A stretch of DNA of 64,000 bases from Liolophura sinensis (taxonomy: Eukaryota; Mollusca; Polyplacophora; Chitonida; Chitonidae): NCBI RefSeq assembly GCF_032854445.1, contig NC_088296.1, positions 3,495,246-3,559,245 of the forward strand, given 5' to 3'. The translations under genes were made by a program, and so were the position numbers. The notes below the pieces were generated by a model. The model saw only the letters and a program-made list of their open reading frames with translations, was not told the DNA's origin and made no database searches. Shown here piece after piece: positions 22,690-34,484 of the stretch (position 1 is the first letter of the stretch; each line of letters opens with the position of its first letter).

Positions 22690-22900
22690 CGTGGGAAAGT
22701 TCGTCAGTAACTTGCCAAAGGTCGATGGGTTATCCCTGGCAATCCGGTTTCCGTCCACACATAATAATATCAGCGAGTTTAAAGCAATGCCGTAGTCTGG
22801 AATTATGTGACGCTTATGTGACGACTGTCAGGTAAATTTACGGCTGAAGGAAACCAGTGTGCCTGCAGGAAACCAGTGCGCCCGGAGGAAACCACGAACA
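22690..22900 (+). repeat. Decayed SINE-body fragments
   Basis: CACGTGGGAAAGTTCGTCAG, then CTTGCCAAAGGTCGATGGG, then CCGGTTTCCGTCCACACATA resemble the SINE body variant. Two GGAAACCA(G/C) blocks follow. Confidence 0.5.
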
Positions 22901-23189
22901 TTAACCTCCTGACTTGAAGCCCAATCCATGGGAGCAAACCATACGTGTACACTACGCACTAGATTCGTCTCTGTACATTTGTCTATTGGTCATTCCAAAA
23001 TCAACCAAGCAAGCCATTTCCTAGAACAACAAGACCAGAGACAAATTAGAGTGCTAGACGGCTTAATCACGTATAGATTTACACAAACTGGAAAAGTGTC
23101 AGGCAAAACAAAAAGGGGAAATACAACCCCATTAAGGATGCTAACTAAGAAAATAAGCCTAAGGGCTGGTTTTTATTATACAGAAATCC

Positions 23190-23430
23190 AAGATCCGCGC
23201 GCATAATGGACGCGTCCTTGGCGCATGTGACGTGGGGAACATGCACGGATGACTGCCGGCTCGCGCGCGCGGGCGGACACTTGTCGGACGCGTCTATTGT
23301 GTTTGGCATAGGGGTGACCAGCGAGTGCCATCCTCTGTGTTAAGCCGCGGGTGTTACGATCGGTCGGATACCTGTACGACATCGATCCAGACAAGCACGC
23401 TCACCGAGACGCGTTATAGATCTGGTAATA
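23190..23430. promoter_or_regulatory. Orphan CpG-rich block
   Basis: About 30 CpG dinucleotides in 240 bp, including CCGCGCGC, CTCGCGCGCGCGGGCGG and CGATCGGTCGG, against a CpG-poor background. It could be a promoter, a CpG-rich exon of an unrecognised gene, or a transferred fragment. Short frames on either strand show no family. Confidence 0.4.
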
Positions 23431-23915
23431 AAATGAGCACAGGTAACGAGCGTTCTGTGGCGGGCGTGGTCGGGCAGGTTAGCAGGGGCAGGCAGTGATA
23501 TATATTATTGAAAGGTGTGTTATATCCATCTACATGGAGAATCCCTATATATCACATGTCTATATATCAGTGTATAAAATCAGAGGCCGTGAACGTAAGC
23601 TGTTCCATCATCCGTACATAACGCTAAGCAACCAAAAATAATTAATTATAACATCCATTTCCAGGCCTATGTAAATACACCCCGAAAACTGATATTTTAT
23701 AAACTGAAAGATTGTTGTGGGTTTTTTTTTTAGCTAGCCTGGCCTCAGTGAACCGCTATGTGGTGCATGTACCTTACAGACTTACGATGTTATTCCAACA
23801 GAGTATTTTGTTGGTGTGACTGGGTATAAAAACAAATGACTCAGTGAATGACATAATATTATGTTGCCGTATAACATGATCTATATATTAGCATCCCTCA
23901 CCGAACATAATAGTT
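23431..23915. other. Intergenic, no gene recognised
   Basis: AT-rich with a TATATATCA-type run near 23550-23570. Nothing else recognised. Confidence 0.4.
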
Positions 23916-24092
23916 ATTTATTTATTTATTTATTTATTTTTCTGATTGGTCTTTTACGTCGTACTCAAGAATATTTCACTTCAGCATTATGGTGGGAGGA
24001 AACCGGACAGAGCCCTGGAGAAACCCACGACCATCGGCAAGTTGCTGCAGACCTTCCAACGTACGACCGGAGAGGAAGCCAGCATGGGGAGA
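23916..24092 (-). mobile_element. tRNA-derived SINE, 5'-truncated, with TSD
   Basis: (TTTA)n at the left, tail CTGATTGGTCTTTTACGTCG, then body to GGAGAGGAAGCCAGCATGGG. Flanked by GAACATAAT on both sides (near 23904 and 24093). A deletion removed the CGGCGGC part of the body. Confidence 0.85.
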
Positions 24093-24122
24093 ACATAATG
24101 AAATGTTATGTTATGTTTGAAT

Positions 24123-24655
24123 CACAGTGAATCTCGGGTATGTGACTGATTAGTACACAACACCAGTGAATCTCGGGTGTGTGACTGATTAGTACACAAC
24201 ACCAGTGAATCTCGGGTGTGTGACTGATTAGTACACAACACCAGTGAGTCTCAAGTATGTGACTGATTAGTACACAACACCAGTGAATCTCGGGTGTGTG
24301 ACTGATTAGTACACAACACCAGTGAATCTCGGGTGTGTGACTGATTAGTACACAACACCAGTGAATCTCGGGTATGTGACAGATTAGTACACAACACCAG
24401 CGAATCTCAAGTGTGTGACTGATTAGTAAACAACGCCAGTGAATCTCAAGTATGTGACTGATTAGTACACAACACCAGTGAATCTCGGGTGTGTGACTGA
24501 TTAGTACACAACACCAGTGAATCTCGGGTGTGTGACTGATTAGTACACAACACCAGCGAATCTCGGGTGTGTGACTGATTAGTACACAACACCAGTGAAT
24601 CTCAAGTATGTGACAGATTAGTACACAACACCAGTGAATCTCGGGTATTTGACAG
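24123..24655. repeat. 39-bp minisatellite, about 14 copies
   Basis: Unit GTGAATCTCGGGTGTGTGAC, TGATTAGTACACAACACCA, 39 bp = 13 codons. A minus-strand frame of 216 codons results (repeated EIHWCCVLISHTP). It starts just 30 bp after the SINE at 23916-24092. Confidence 0.95.
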
Positions 24656-24920
24656 ATGGACAAGACAGCATACAGCCTAATACAAAACATTGTATCATGG
24701 GCATGGAGAGTAAAACTAGCGCACTGACTGAATGACAAATGGATAAAAGAAAGCATATAGCCTAATACAAAACACTGTATAATGGGGGGGGGGGGAATAA
24801 ACTAGAGCACTGACGATATGAAAGACAAATAGGCATGAAAGCAATGAGCCTAATACAAAACACTATATAATGGAGCGGGGGGGAGTAAAACTAGAAGGCT
24901 GACGACATGGTGAGCACTAT
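24656..24920. repeat. ~85-bp tandem repeat, three copies, with poly-G
   Basis: Each copy has AGCCTAATACAAAACA(C/T)T, then an ATAATGG/poly-G stretch (12 G at about 24785), then AAACTAG-GC-CTGAC. It directly follows the 39-bp array. Confidence 0.8.
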
Positions 24921-25087
24921 ATTGGTTACAAAGAGAATCTCATCTTTTGGGGAACTATATTGTATAAAGCTGTGGGAAGAGTTGCAGACAGTGACTTGTA
25001 GACATATTGGACGTGTTTGTCGGCGTTTCCGCACGACATGCAATCCACGAACAGTTACGCCCATGATATAATATAATACAGTTGTTA

Positions 25088-25170
25088 GCCGGCTTTAGTC
25101 TAGTGATTAGAGCCGATTAACTTTTAATCCGTAGGACACACGAGAGACGTTCAAACCCGTCATTGGACAG
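25088..25170 (+). repeat. tRNA-like sequence, probably a SINE head
   Basis: CTTTAGTCTAGTGATTAGAG looks like a tRNA box A and GACGTTCAAACCCGTC like box B. CTTTTAATC sits where a tRNA-Lys(UUU) anticodon loop would be, but the acceptor arms do not pair well. Not called as a functional tRNA. Confidence 0.45.
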
Positions 25171-26124
25171 TGATTTTGTATACTAGGATTAAATTCTGCA
25201 TTTAAGAATACTTTGCTCACTTGACAGCTATAGAACGCGGATAGTCTGGTGTAAAATGAGAGATGTTTAAGACAATTACCAGTAAAGAGGTTCCTCTCAA
25301 GTGGCGCATGAACATGGCTACCCGCAGAGCGTGCTCAATCAAACTTAAACGGACCCAGCGGCGCTGTTAACCGCCGTGTCCAACTAGAATAGCCTGCAAC
25401 CCCGAAAGCAGTGGTGGCATGCAAGAAACCTCGCAAATTCTGAGCGTGAGATGGATTGATTTCTTTATTTATTGATTTATTTATTTATCCAAGAATGTTT
25501 CACTTAAATGAATGATGACAGTCGTTTTCCTGAGCAATGGGAAACCACCAGCCTTCCTTGCATAATTTAAATGTGGCGTTTAAAACTATGCACACCAGAT
25601 TAGTGGGAGATAGGACAAGTTCTCGAGGCGTGTAAATTTAAGGAGCAACCAATTCGTTTACCGTATATACATACTTGCATTGTTACTGATCAAAATTATG
25701 TATTTCAGTGGGGTTTTCATTGCAGCTGTTACATTTTGCGTAGTGGCGGCTGACATCATAACTGACACTTTTAGTGAAACATTACTAAAGCAGTAACTGA
25801 AATCATTACACAACCATGACATAATGAGGGATCCAATGGCGTGTCTCTCCATCTCCAACGACAACTGCTCATATCGGCTCCTTGAACACTCGCCCAGGGT
25901 GAACCGGAACGGCACGGTTCCGTCTACGCTTACCATTATGGATCTCGGAGCCCTTCTCATGCTCTCACACCAATGTGAGGTTACTGTCACAAAACTCCGT
26001 ATCTCTGAATTCTCGTGCCTTTATCGAATACACATGTTCGTTACACCACGACAAAGTGCCATGATTTGCGAGGAAAGTTACGACATCAATTTTTCGAAGT
26101 TTTCTGAAAGTAGGCCCTGACGGT
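25171..26124. other. Intergenic, no gene recognised
   Basis: A short (TTTA)n stretch followed by TCCAAGAATGTTTCACTTAA near 25465-25515 is a decayed SINE tail. The overlapping 98- and 110-codon frames near 25658-26120 have no family I recognise. Confidence 0.4.
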
Positions 26125-27190
26125 TCTGTCGATACTTACCCACATGGACGTGCAGGCTGCTTCCATGCTTACCAGAATGGACCTGGAGGTTCCTTCTATA
26201 CTTACCAGAATGGACGTGGAGGTTCCTCCCATACTTACCAGAATGGACGTGGAGGTTCCTTCCATGCTTACCAGAATGGACTTGGAGGTTCCTTCCATAC
26301 TTACAAGAATAGACCTGGAGGTTCCTTCCATACTTACCAGAATGGACCTGGAGATTTCTTCAATACTTACCAATATGGACCTGAAGGTTTCTTCCATACC
26401 TACCTGAATGGACCTGGAGGTTTCTTCCATGCTTACCAGAATGGACTTGGAGGTTTCTTCTATACTTACTAGAATGGACCTGGAGGTTCCTTCAATACTT
26501 ACCAGTATGGATCTGGAAGTTCCTTCCATACTTACCAGTATGGACCTGAAGGTTTCTTCCATACCTACCAAAATGGATGTGGAGGTTTCTTCGATACTTA
26601 CGAGAATGGACCTGAAGATTTCCTCCATGCTTACCAGAATGGATGTGGAGATTCCTTCCATACTTACAAGAATGGACGTGGAGGTTACTTCCATGCTTAC
26701 CAGAATGGACCTGAAGGTTTCTTCCATACCTACCAGTATGGACCTGAAGGTTTCTTCCATACCTACCAAAATGGATGTGGAGGTTTCTTCGATACCTACG
26801 AGAATGGACCTGAAGGTTTTTTCCATACTTAACAGAATGAACCTGGAGGTTCCTTCAATACTTACCAGTATGGATCTGGAAGTTCCTTCCATGCTTACCA
26901 GAATGGACCTGAAGGTTTCTTCCATACCTACCAGAATGGACCTGGAGGTTCCTTCCATACTTACCAGAATGGACGTAGAGGATTCTTCCATGCTTACCAG
27001 AATGGACTTGGAGGTTTCTTCCATACATACCAATATGGACCTGAAGGTTTCTTCCATACCTACCAGAATGGACCTAGAAGTTTCTTCCATACTGGCCAGA
27101 ATGGACCTGGAGGTTCCTTCCATACATACCAGAACCTGAAGGTTCCTTCCATACTTACCAGAATGGACCTGGAGGTTTCTCGCAAACTTA
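26125..27190. repeat. 33-bp minisatellite, about 31 copies
   Basis: Unit of 33 bp: AATGGACCTGGAGGTTCCTT then CCATACTTACCAG. 33 is 11 codons, so long frames remain open on both strands (378 codons minus, 243 plus), reading as MDLEVPSILTR-like and METSRSILVS-like 11-residue repeats. Units alternate between GGAGGTTCC and GAAGGTTTC subtypes. Confidence 0.95.
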
Positions 27191-27755
27191 CCAATATGGA
27201 CCAGGAAATGGCCTGTGTACATAAATCAAGTATAAATAGAAAGGAAGATTCAGACAGATTCCTTGTCTTTCCCGTCGTCACTTCCTGATTCATCGCCGTG
27301 ACTGTAGTGACCAGTAGTGTAGTGTTCGTTGGTGGCAGTGATGTAAAGCGAGCGCAGAGAGCGGTGCTTGCGCTGTAAAGAGTGTGTGCTAAGGTGTGTG
27401 CTGCCTGTCACGCCGCACGTCTATGCTCACAGTTATATATCCGGGCTATCTCTGCGTGACTTTGAGATAGGAAGGCTTTCCGATAAATTCAATGATCTCT
27501 CCTCAGGTATATATAAGATCTAGGTCAACCTTAATTACAGGTGTGACTTATACCTGACCAGATTCCTATAAATAAACTAAGTATTTCGTCAATGGGATTC
27601 CAGATTCATACAAAGCCTTTCTCGTCCTGAAGCAAGTTTGACGAGAGTTAACCTTATATTGCCTGTTGCAGACAGTATATGTATGCCAATTATCTTGTAC
27701 CTGCGTCGAGTTCTGATGTTTCGCTTAATTTTGTCGCTTGCACCAAACCGTTTGG
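27191..27755. other. Intergenic, no gene recognised
   Basis: No array or exon recognised. Confidence 0.4.
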
Positions 27756-27850
27756 ATTTATTTATTTATCTGACCTTTGTTTTACGTCATACTCTGGATT
27801 GAATATTTCACTTATATGATGGCAGTCAGGATAATATGGTTGGAGGACCT
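27756..27850 (-). mobile_element. Decayed SINE tail
   Basis: TTTATTTATCTGACC, then TTTTACGTCATACTC and ATTTCACTTATATGATGGCA. Interrupted and diverged. Confidence 0.7.
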
Positions 27851-27869
27851 AGTTGTTCAGCGCCCATAT

Positions 27870-28067
27870 TTAAAAACCGTCTTAAGACTTAAGTTATAAA
27901 TTGCGAGAGCTTAAAAAGCCAAACTCAAAACAGGAAAGAACTCAATTTGTTGTTGGTACATTGTTTCCCAGTAACGAATTCTGCAGATAGTTTAAACTGC
28001 AAAGAGTAAAACACTTTAATTGCAGCTGTGCTTGAATTTTTGACTTAAGTCTGAACATAACCCCGGA
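27870..28067. mobile_element. MITE-like element, family 1, diverged copy
   Basis: CTTAAGACTTAAGTTATAAA at the left and TTTTTGACTTAAGTCTGAAC at the right form inverted ends like those at 11097-11332. Confidence 0.5.
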
Positions 28068-28289
28068 ATTAAACATAACCAGTTTTAAAAGTATGGTGGC
28101 CAATTGTAGTTACAACACCCGCATCATTTACGTTCGATCGGATTCGGCGCATTTGAAAAAAGAAGAGCCTACTCAGGCATCAAAACACCTTCAAAATAAA
28201 AATGCTTTAAAACCTTAGGGAGACTAAACAGTCTTCACTAAGTTATGAACTAATTTTTACAGGGAGTCTATCACTCTTATTGGCAAACA

Positions 28290-28532
28290 GGGGCCTCCGT
28301 AGTTTAGGGACTAGCATGCTGGCCCAGCACACTGTCCGAGACGTCCAGCTCACGCAGGCTGCCCCTCAAGTCGTACGTCGGAATGACTTTAAGCAACCAG
28401 CGGATGATCTGCCAGCTATCAGCGGGTGGCGGTGGTTTCCCTTGGCCTCTGTCCGGTTCGCTCCAATAATGCTAGCCTATAAGTGAAATAGTCTTGAGTA
28501 TGGTATAAAACTCCAGTGAAATAAATAAAAAT
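28290..28532 (+). mobile_element. tRNA-derived SINE, full-length but diverged
   Basis: Head GGGGCCTCCGTAGTTTAGGG, body with GGTTTCCCTTGGCCTCTGTC, tail GAGTATGGTATAAAACTCC and AAATAAATAAAA. A possible target duplication (TTGGCAAA) lies on each side. Confidence 0.88.
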
Positions 28533-29770
28533 TATTTTTGGCAAAATATTTGCTGCCGTGGTGGCAATCAGCGATCGACGTCGTCTGTCGATAGGATCGT
28601 TTAGGTAGTCTAACACAAAGTTCTTTGAAGATCACCGGCCTTCCACCAGCGTAATTTACATAACTGCGTAGGCCTATGTGCGAAAGTTTTTCCGTTACTT
28701 GTTAAAGGCCCGTGATTCATCAGCGGACACTTCGATTTTCTCAACCCATAAAACTTGCCAACATCGTACATTTAAGTGAAATATATTTGAGCACAGATTT
28801 ATACACCCAAAGCCACATAAAGAAGCAAAAAATAAACATTTTTCAAAGTTTTTAATTTGTTGACACTGGCAATCAAAATATTTATCCCAGATGCGCTTTG
28901 ATTGCGACTGTTCATATACCCAGAGAAGAGACAACCATGGACTGTGTACAAATTTATTTTTTGAAATGCCATTTAACTATGTCGGATGTTGAGTAAAGAG
29001 TTTTGCCCTTTATGGATCATTCGTGTGAACCATTTCTTTCGTATATAGCTATCGGTCGAACAGGGACCAGTGAGGTCGCGGGATCGGACTCAGGTGTTGC
29101 TACTTCGACTGTGACTTTAAAGGCTGTACTTTTGTTTTTTCGTCATTAAAAAACCCTCTGGTGACATATATTTTTGGGCATATTTTTGAGTATAGCAGTA
29201 AACAATAATGAAATAAATTAGTTAAAATTAAACTACAGTTGTAATGCAGACCGGACGTCGAATTAGCGTGTTTTTCAGTCACGTGCTTGGTCTTCTCACG
29301 TGTGCATGATATCCGATATACAATGCTGCTTGAAAGTGTACTGGTGTGGCATAAACGACACGGGATCAGATTTGACCCTGCGTGTACTTGACCTTTAGAC
29401 GCAGGCGGTTTCCGGGAACGATTATAGCTGATGTGAATATAATAGCAGCTTGTATATGAGAACAGGGATATTGTCATGAGACATGCATGACTGAGCACTT
29501 ATAGACCACGCCTTAAATATCCCTAAATACGATGTAGGCCCTGTTGAAACCGATCGTGTCATATATAAGTAAAAAATTGTGTACATCGTTTGTAAATATG
29601 GCGTTTGTAAACAAAAAATAAACAATAGGCCAGGCATAATCTTTGATTACCTCACCTTATATTATTATAGTGTAGACACCCATTTTATTATTGAAGTAAG
29701 CAGTTCAGATGCATTTCCTGGATCTCAAAATAATCCTACTCATTCCACGCTCAACAATCAGTCGGGGTAT
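28533..29770. other. Intergenic, no gene recognised
   Basis: Frames up to 132 codons on the minus strand (29100-29498) have no recognisable family. A possible box-B-like sequence lies near 29080. Confidence 0.4.
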
Positions 29771-29774
29771 GGGG

Positions 29775-29892
29775 CATATTTAAGTGCTGCATCCCGGTGA
29801 CATTGCCCGAGGCATATTTTAGTGCCGCTGGCATATTTTAGTGCTGCATACGGGTGACATTGCCCGAGGCATATTTTAGTGCCGCTGGCATG
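29775..29892 (+). repeat. ~57-bp tandem duplication
   Basis: GGGTGACATTGCCCGAGGCA then TATTTTAGTGCCGCTGGCAT occurs twice, with a partial extra unit. Confidence 0.85.
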
Positions 29893-30079
29893 AAGGTTAA
29901 AATAGTTTCGATGATGGAAAATATGTCTATGACAACTCTGTATCAAAATAAGTGGCTCTTCTAGAGATCGGCATGCATGGGAATTTAACATTCAAAACTC
30001 AAGAATCTGGAATCGTTGTGTCGTTTCGTAAACGCTCGTGGATACGAAATAACGATGCGACTGAAATGGGGTTGGCTCA

Positions 30080-30765
30080 TGTTATGTCTCATCAAGGAAG
30101 ATTACGTATGGCATACAGGCTCATCAAGGAAGCTTGCGTATGGAATACAGACTCATCAAGGAAGCTTACGTATGGAATACAGGTTCTTCAAAGAAGCTTA
30201 CGTATGGAATACAGGCTCATCAAGGAAGCTTGCATAATGGAATACAGGCTCATCAAGGAAGCTTGCGTATGGAATACAGACTCATCAAGGAAGCTTACGT
30301 ATGGAATATAGGTTCTTCAAAGAAGCTTGCCTATGGAATACTGACTCATCAAGGAAGCTTGCATAATGGAATACAGGCTCATCAAGGAAGCTTGCGTATG
30401 GAATACAGGCCCATCAAGGAAGCTTGCGTACGGAATACAGACTCATCAAGAAAGTTTGCGTATGGAATACAGGCTCACCAAGGAAGCTTACGTATGGAAT
30501 ACAGGTTCTTCAAAGAAACTCGCGTATGGAATACAGGCTCATCAAGGAAGCTAACGTATGGAATACAGGCTCATCAAGGAAGCTTGCAAAATGGAATACA
30601 GGTTCATCAAGGAAGCTTGCGTATGGGATACAGGCTCATTACGGAAGCTTACGTATGGAAAACAGGCTCATCAAGGAAGCTTACGTATGGAATACAGGCT
30701 CATCAAGGAAGCTTACGTATGGAATACAGGCTCATTACGGAAGCTCTCGTCAAGGACTTTATAGG
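30080..30765 (+). repeat. 32-bp minisatellite, about 21 copies
   Basis: Unit GAATACAGGCTCATCAAGGA then AGCTTGCGTATG. The period is not a multiple of three, yet all three + frames stay open for long stretches (220, 125 and 119 codons). Confidence 0.95.
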
Positions 30766-31440
30766 GTCATCAAAAAGCTCCTGTCATGGACCTTAACCTA
30801 GGGCTATAAATGAAGCTTGCATAATAGAATCTCGGATCAAGAAGGATCTGAGCTTGCACAAAGTGTCGACAGGGTGTCAACTCGTCAATAAAGCTCGCAT
30901 AATGGAATACAGGCTCATCAAGGAAGCTCCCGTCAAGGACTTTGTAGGATCATCAAGAAAGCTCCTGTCAAGGACTTTATAGGGTCATCAAGAAAACTCC
31001 TGTCATGGACTTTATAGGGTCATCAAGAAAGCTCCTGTCATGGACTTTATAGGGTCATCAAGAAAACTGCTGTCATGGACTTTATAGGGTCATCAAGAAA
31101 GCTCCTGTCATGGACTTTATAGGGTCATCAAGAAAGCTCCTGTCATGGACTTTATAGGGTCATCAAGGAAGCTCCTGTCATGGACAAGATCATCAAGGGA
31201 AGCTCCTGTCATGGACTTTATAGGGTCATCAAGAAAGCTCCTGTCATGGACTTTATAGGGTCATCAAGGAAGCTCCTGTCATGGATTATAGGGTCATCAA
31301 GGAAGCTCCTGTCATGGACTTTATAGGGTCATCAAGAAAGCTCATGTCATGGACTTTATAGGGTTATCAAGAAAGCTCCTGTCATGGACTTTATAGGGTC
31401 ATCAAGGAAGCTCCTGTCATGGACACGATCGTCAAGGGAA
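30766..31440 (+). repeat. 35-bp minisatellite, about 14 copies
   Basis: Unit GACTTTATAGGGTCATCAAG then AAAGCTCCTGTCATG. It shares the CATCAAGGAAGCT core with the 32-bp array to its left. Confidence 0.93.
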
Positions 31441-31790
31441 GCTAGGCTCGTCAAGGAAGCTTGCGTAATGTAGGTTATACAGAGTCATCAATAAGATTTG
31501 CATAATAGAATCTCGGCTCAAGCAGGAAGCTTACATACTGTAACCTAGGGCTATAAATGAAGTTTGCAGAATCTCGGATAATAGAATCTTGGATAACGAA
31601 GGCTCTCAGCTTGCACAAAGCAGAGTGTCGGCTCATCAATAAAGTTCGCATAATAGAATGTCGGCTCATGAAGGATCTCAGCTCGCACAATGTAGAGTCT
31701 CGGCTCATCAATGAAGCTTGCATAATAGAATCTCGGCTCACGAAAGAAGCTTGCACAATGGAATCTCGGCTCATAGAAGTCTGGAAATCT
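31441..31790 (+). repeat. Degenerate ~33-bp repeat, third member of the CATCAA-AAGCT family
   Basis: Units near CTCGGCTCATCAATGAAGCT then TGCATAATAGAAT. The same core is present but diverged. Confidence 0.85.
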
Positions 31791-31944
31791 GGTGGAGGTC
31801 AAGACAACTTTCATAAAATCAATTCTAAAGAATTAAGGTAATTTTTATCATAATAAAAGAAGAACATCAAATTAAAACGTAAATTAGAGACTTAGCTGGC
31901 ATGATATATCTGCTTCGTTGCTTAGATATAGAAACATGGAAGCG

Positions 31945-32035
31945 GCTCATGACCGGGTGGTTAAGGTATGTGGATTCCAATCTTCAGGTCACCAAGTCGT
32001 GAGTTCAATTCCACTATTGGCCATGGACTTTTGAG
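31945..32035 (+). repeat. tRNA-like SINE head
   Basis: GGCTCATGACCGGGTGGTTA looks like box A and GTGAGTTCAATTCCACT like box B. Anticodon and acceptor arms are not convincing. Confidence 0.45.
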
Positions 32036-32507
32036 GACCCGCCAGCTTATATTTTGTTCTTAGGGCATGACATGGTGACAAGAAGCGGATGTCGGGTTCG
32101 TTTGTATGGTCTTACATAAAGTATGGTCTTGAAGATCACTTGCATAGCACCAATAGGACGCAGGTTACGCTTGAGAAAGTTCGCAATGTGCTTGACAATT
32201 AAAGGCCAGTTTACTATGAGCCCTCTGGTCTCCTCCACATATATCAGGGCTTTATATCCACCTTTATATCCACCCGAATTAGCCATCTAAAAGGCTTGGC
32301 ATTTTCCCACTGCAATGAATATAAAACTTGACGAGTTAATAACTAAGATTAACTCAAACGATCCAGTGAATGGCCTCTAAATGAGTATAAATGTATCTGC
32401 CTTTAAATTTTGGATGTGCCAAAAATTAAGATCGATCGAATATTACAAAAGCCTACTAGAATGCATTATATTATCACTCAATAAAGTGTTATATTCCAAG
32501 TAATATC
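32036..32507. other. Intergenic, no gene recognised
   Basis: A minus-strand frame of 79 codons (32047-32286) has no recognisable family. Confidence 0.4.
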
Positions 32508-32743
32508 CTGGGCCCGGGATCACCAAGCGATCTTAGATTTAATTCAAAAATTTAATCATTAAATTTTGTACGTTCCTTTCCTTTATTTTAGTTGACAGTT
32601 GTTGTAAGATAACGTACCTACAGTTTATGTTGTCAGGCAAACTTTTGACCTTCACCTTGACCTTACAACATAAGAAAAAACAATTTTAATGTGATTTTAA
32701 AGTTTGACTTAAGTCTAAGATGCCTTCGCGATCCCTGGGCCTG
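32508..32743. mobile_element. MITE-like element, family 1
   Basis: Left end CTGGGCCCGGGATCACCAAG then CGATCTTAGATTTAA. Right end, inverted, CAGGCCCAGGGATCGCGAAG then GCATCTTAGACTTAAGTC. About 41 bp of inverted end with several mismatches. No coding sequence inside. Confidence 0.8.
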
Positions 32744-32954
32744 TTACTCTAAAAGAATATTTAAGCTGAATTAACAGAATGTGTGTTATATATAACTATT
32801 TATAACATATTTTTCAGCTTTCTTTATGTTGAAACAGACGTATTTTATATTTTAGCTTTCTTTTACTGTAAAACAAAACTGAATCGTGTAAAGCGCTCTG
32901 TTACGCACAAAACAGCATTCTGGCAATTAATGTCTGTGACTTAAAGCAAAAATG

Positions 32955-33037
32955 CTTGTGACGTTACTGGCATGGGTGAGAGGCTTCTGGGTCACAGCAC
33001 CGCGCTGGCACGATAACCACCTCGGCCATGGAGGTCA
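32955..33037 (-). mobile_element. SINE head fragment
   Basis: GGTGAGAGGCTTCTGGGTCA, then CAGCACCGCGCTGGCACG, then CCATGGAGG: the tRNA-like 5' end of the main SINE, reversed, without body or tail. Confidence 0.7.
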
Positions 33038-34082
33038 CTCTTTATAGGTAAGTGAAGTTTTTTCGTCTATATGCCTACAAGCGAAGTCCTCGATTCCTTA
33101 CATTTTTAACACAGTAAATATGAAGTTAAAAGACTTGGCGTTTCTCGAGATAATGGCATTTCTCGTGATAAGCGTTGAAAACTTTGCCAGTAAGTATCCA
33201 TACGTCCTGTGAAAGATCATTAAACACACTGGCCAGGAAAATAGTTTAACGTACCATTATTTAATTATTTTTTTAGGATACTTGCTACCGAGTGAAATGC
33301 GTTTAAAACATTTATACGTTTGAGCTATGACGTCGGGTTTTTGTCCACTCGCAACTCACAAAGACTGCGGGACTTCCGGCACACTCAAAATGCAGTGTAT
33401 TTATGACCTGCATAGAAATATGAAAATGGCTTCGTTAAATGAACCCAAAAAGCAAACCAATTCAAGTAAAAAAAAAGATCTTTAGAAAAAAAGAACTCTA
33501 CTTTATAAGTCCCAACATACTATACCGTGTGGAATCAGTTATTTTAAAATCATTTTACTCGGCTGGGCTGCAAATTCTAACGCCGGTCAAAAAAAAAAAA
33601 AAAAAGAAGTCGACACTGTTCAATGGCATTTGGTCTGACATGCTGCAGAGTTTGTAGAGATTATCCAAGAGGGATTTCGCATGAAACTGAGTTAGAGGAG
33701 GTTTTCACTTCATTTGCTATATAAAGCTGGTTGCAGTTACAGGAAGATATTTTATGTGCAGAGCTTCTACATATCGTAGCTTCTGTTAAACTTATACCTC
33801 ATCTGGATTTCCTAAAATGTAAATGAAAATGATTTTTTTTTCAGGGTAAATTGGACATTTTTATGGAGTTTTTAATTCCAAAGCATTAACGTAAGTTTTT
33901 TTTTACACATGTAGGCCTATATCTATTGAACATTTCAACTCAGTTTTAATTTAAACTTTTAACTTTTGAAGAAATTTTTCAAAGTTTAATTGCTGGCATT
34001 TCTTTATTTGGTAGAGTTACTGGGCATTTTATGCATAGAGACTTGACATTCCTGTAACTGGGCATCCTTGTACAACTCAAAA
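33038..34082. other. Intergenic, no gene recognised
   Basis: AT-rich with poly-A and poly-T runs (about 33587-33605). Confidence 0.4.
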
Positions 34083-34321
34083 CATTAATCCGTTAATTTG
34101 AACAGAAAGTCTGTTGTTTGAGTGATCCTATAAATGCTTTTGGTTTTCATGACATAATATTCTGTCGAATTCAACATAATATCACGTTGTTCTAACAGAA
34201 TCTTATGTTAAATGAATACAATATGCGTGTGATAATTAACACAAAAATCTGCAGTGATACCAAAATACATTCTAGCATCATTCAGACAACAGGCTTTTTT
34301 GTTAACATTAAAAGATTAATT
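34083..34321. mobile_element. MITE-like element, family 2
   Basis: Left TTTGAACAGAAAGTCTGTTG, TTTGAGTGATCCTATAAATG; right ACATTCTAGCATCATTCAGA, CAACAGGC, inverse of the left end. The interior shares TTCAACATAA and AGAATNTTATGTTA blocks with 17241-17490. Confidence 0.75.
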
Positions 34322-34484
34322 TTTTGAGTGTACATATCGGTAGAGCCCTAATTATACGTTTGCCGAAAATTTAAACAACGTGAAAACGAACATCGTTATG
34401 GGGCTCTTGTTAAATTTGGCCTCGTTGGCTTATTCACAAATCTGACTGGAACCCACCGGCCTCTAGTTGGAGTATGAGGTCGAA

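Noticed and set aside
24123..24655. CRISPR-like array
   Set aside because: Units are directly adjacent with no unique spacers, and the genome is clearly animal.
24106..24756. 216-codon Cys/His/Trp-rich frame, possible zinc-binding repeats
   Set aside because: It is the 39-bp array read antisense. The CC and H residues occur once per DNA unit and do not form a known finger spacing.
25088..25170. Functional tRNA-Lys gene
   Set aside because: Box A and B likenesses exist, but acceptor and anticodon stems do not pair; better explained as a SINE head.
26086..27222. 378-codon frame of 11-residue repeats
   Set aside because: Product of the 33-bp array; frames on both strands are open and residues vary with DNA unit subtypes rather than by codon position.
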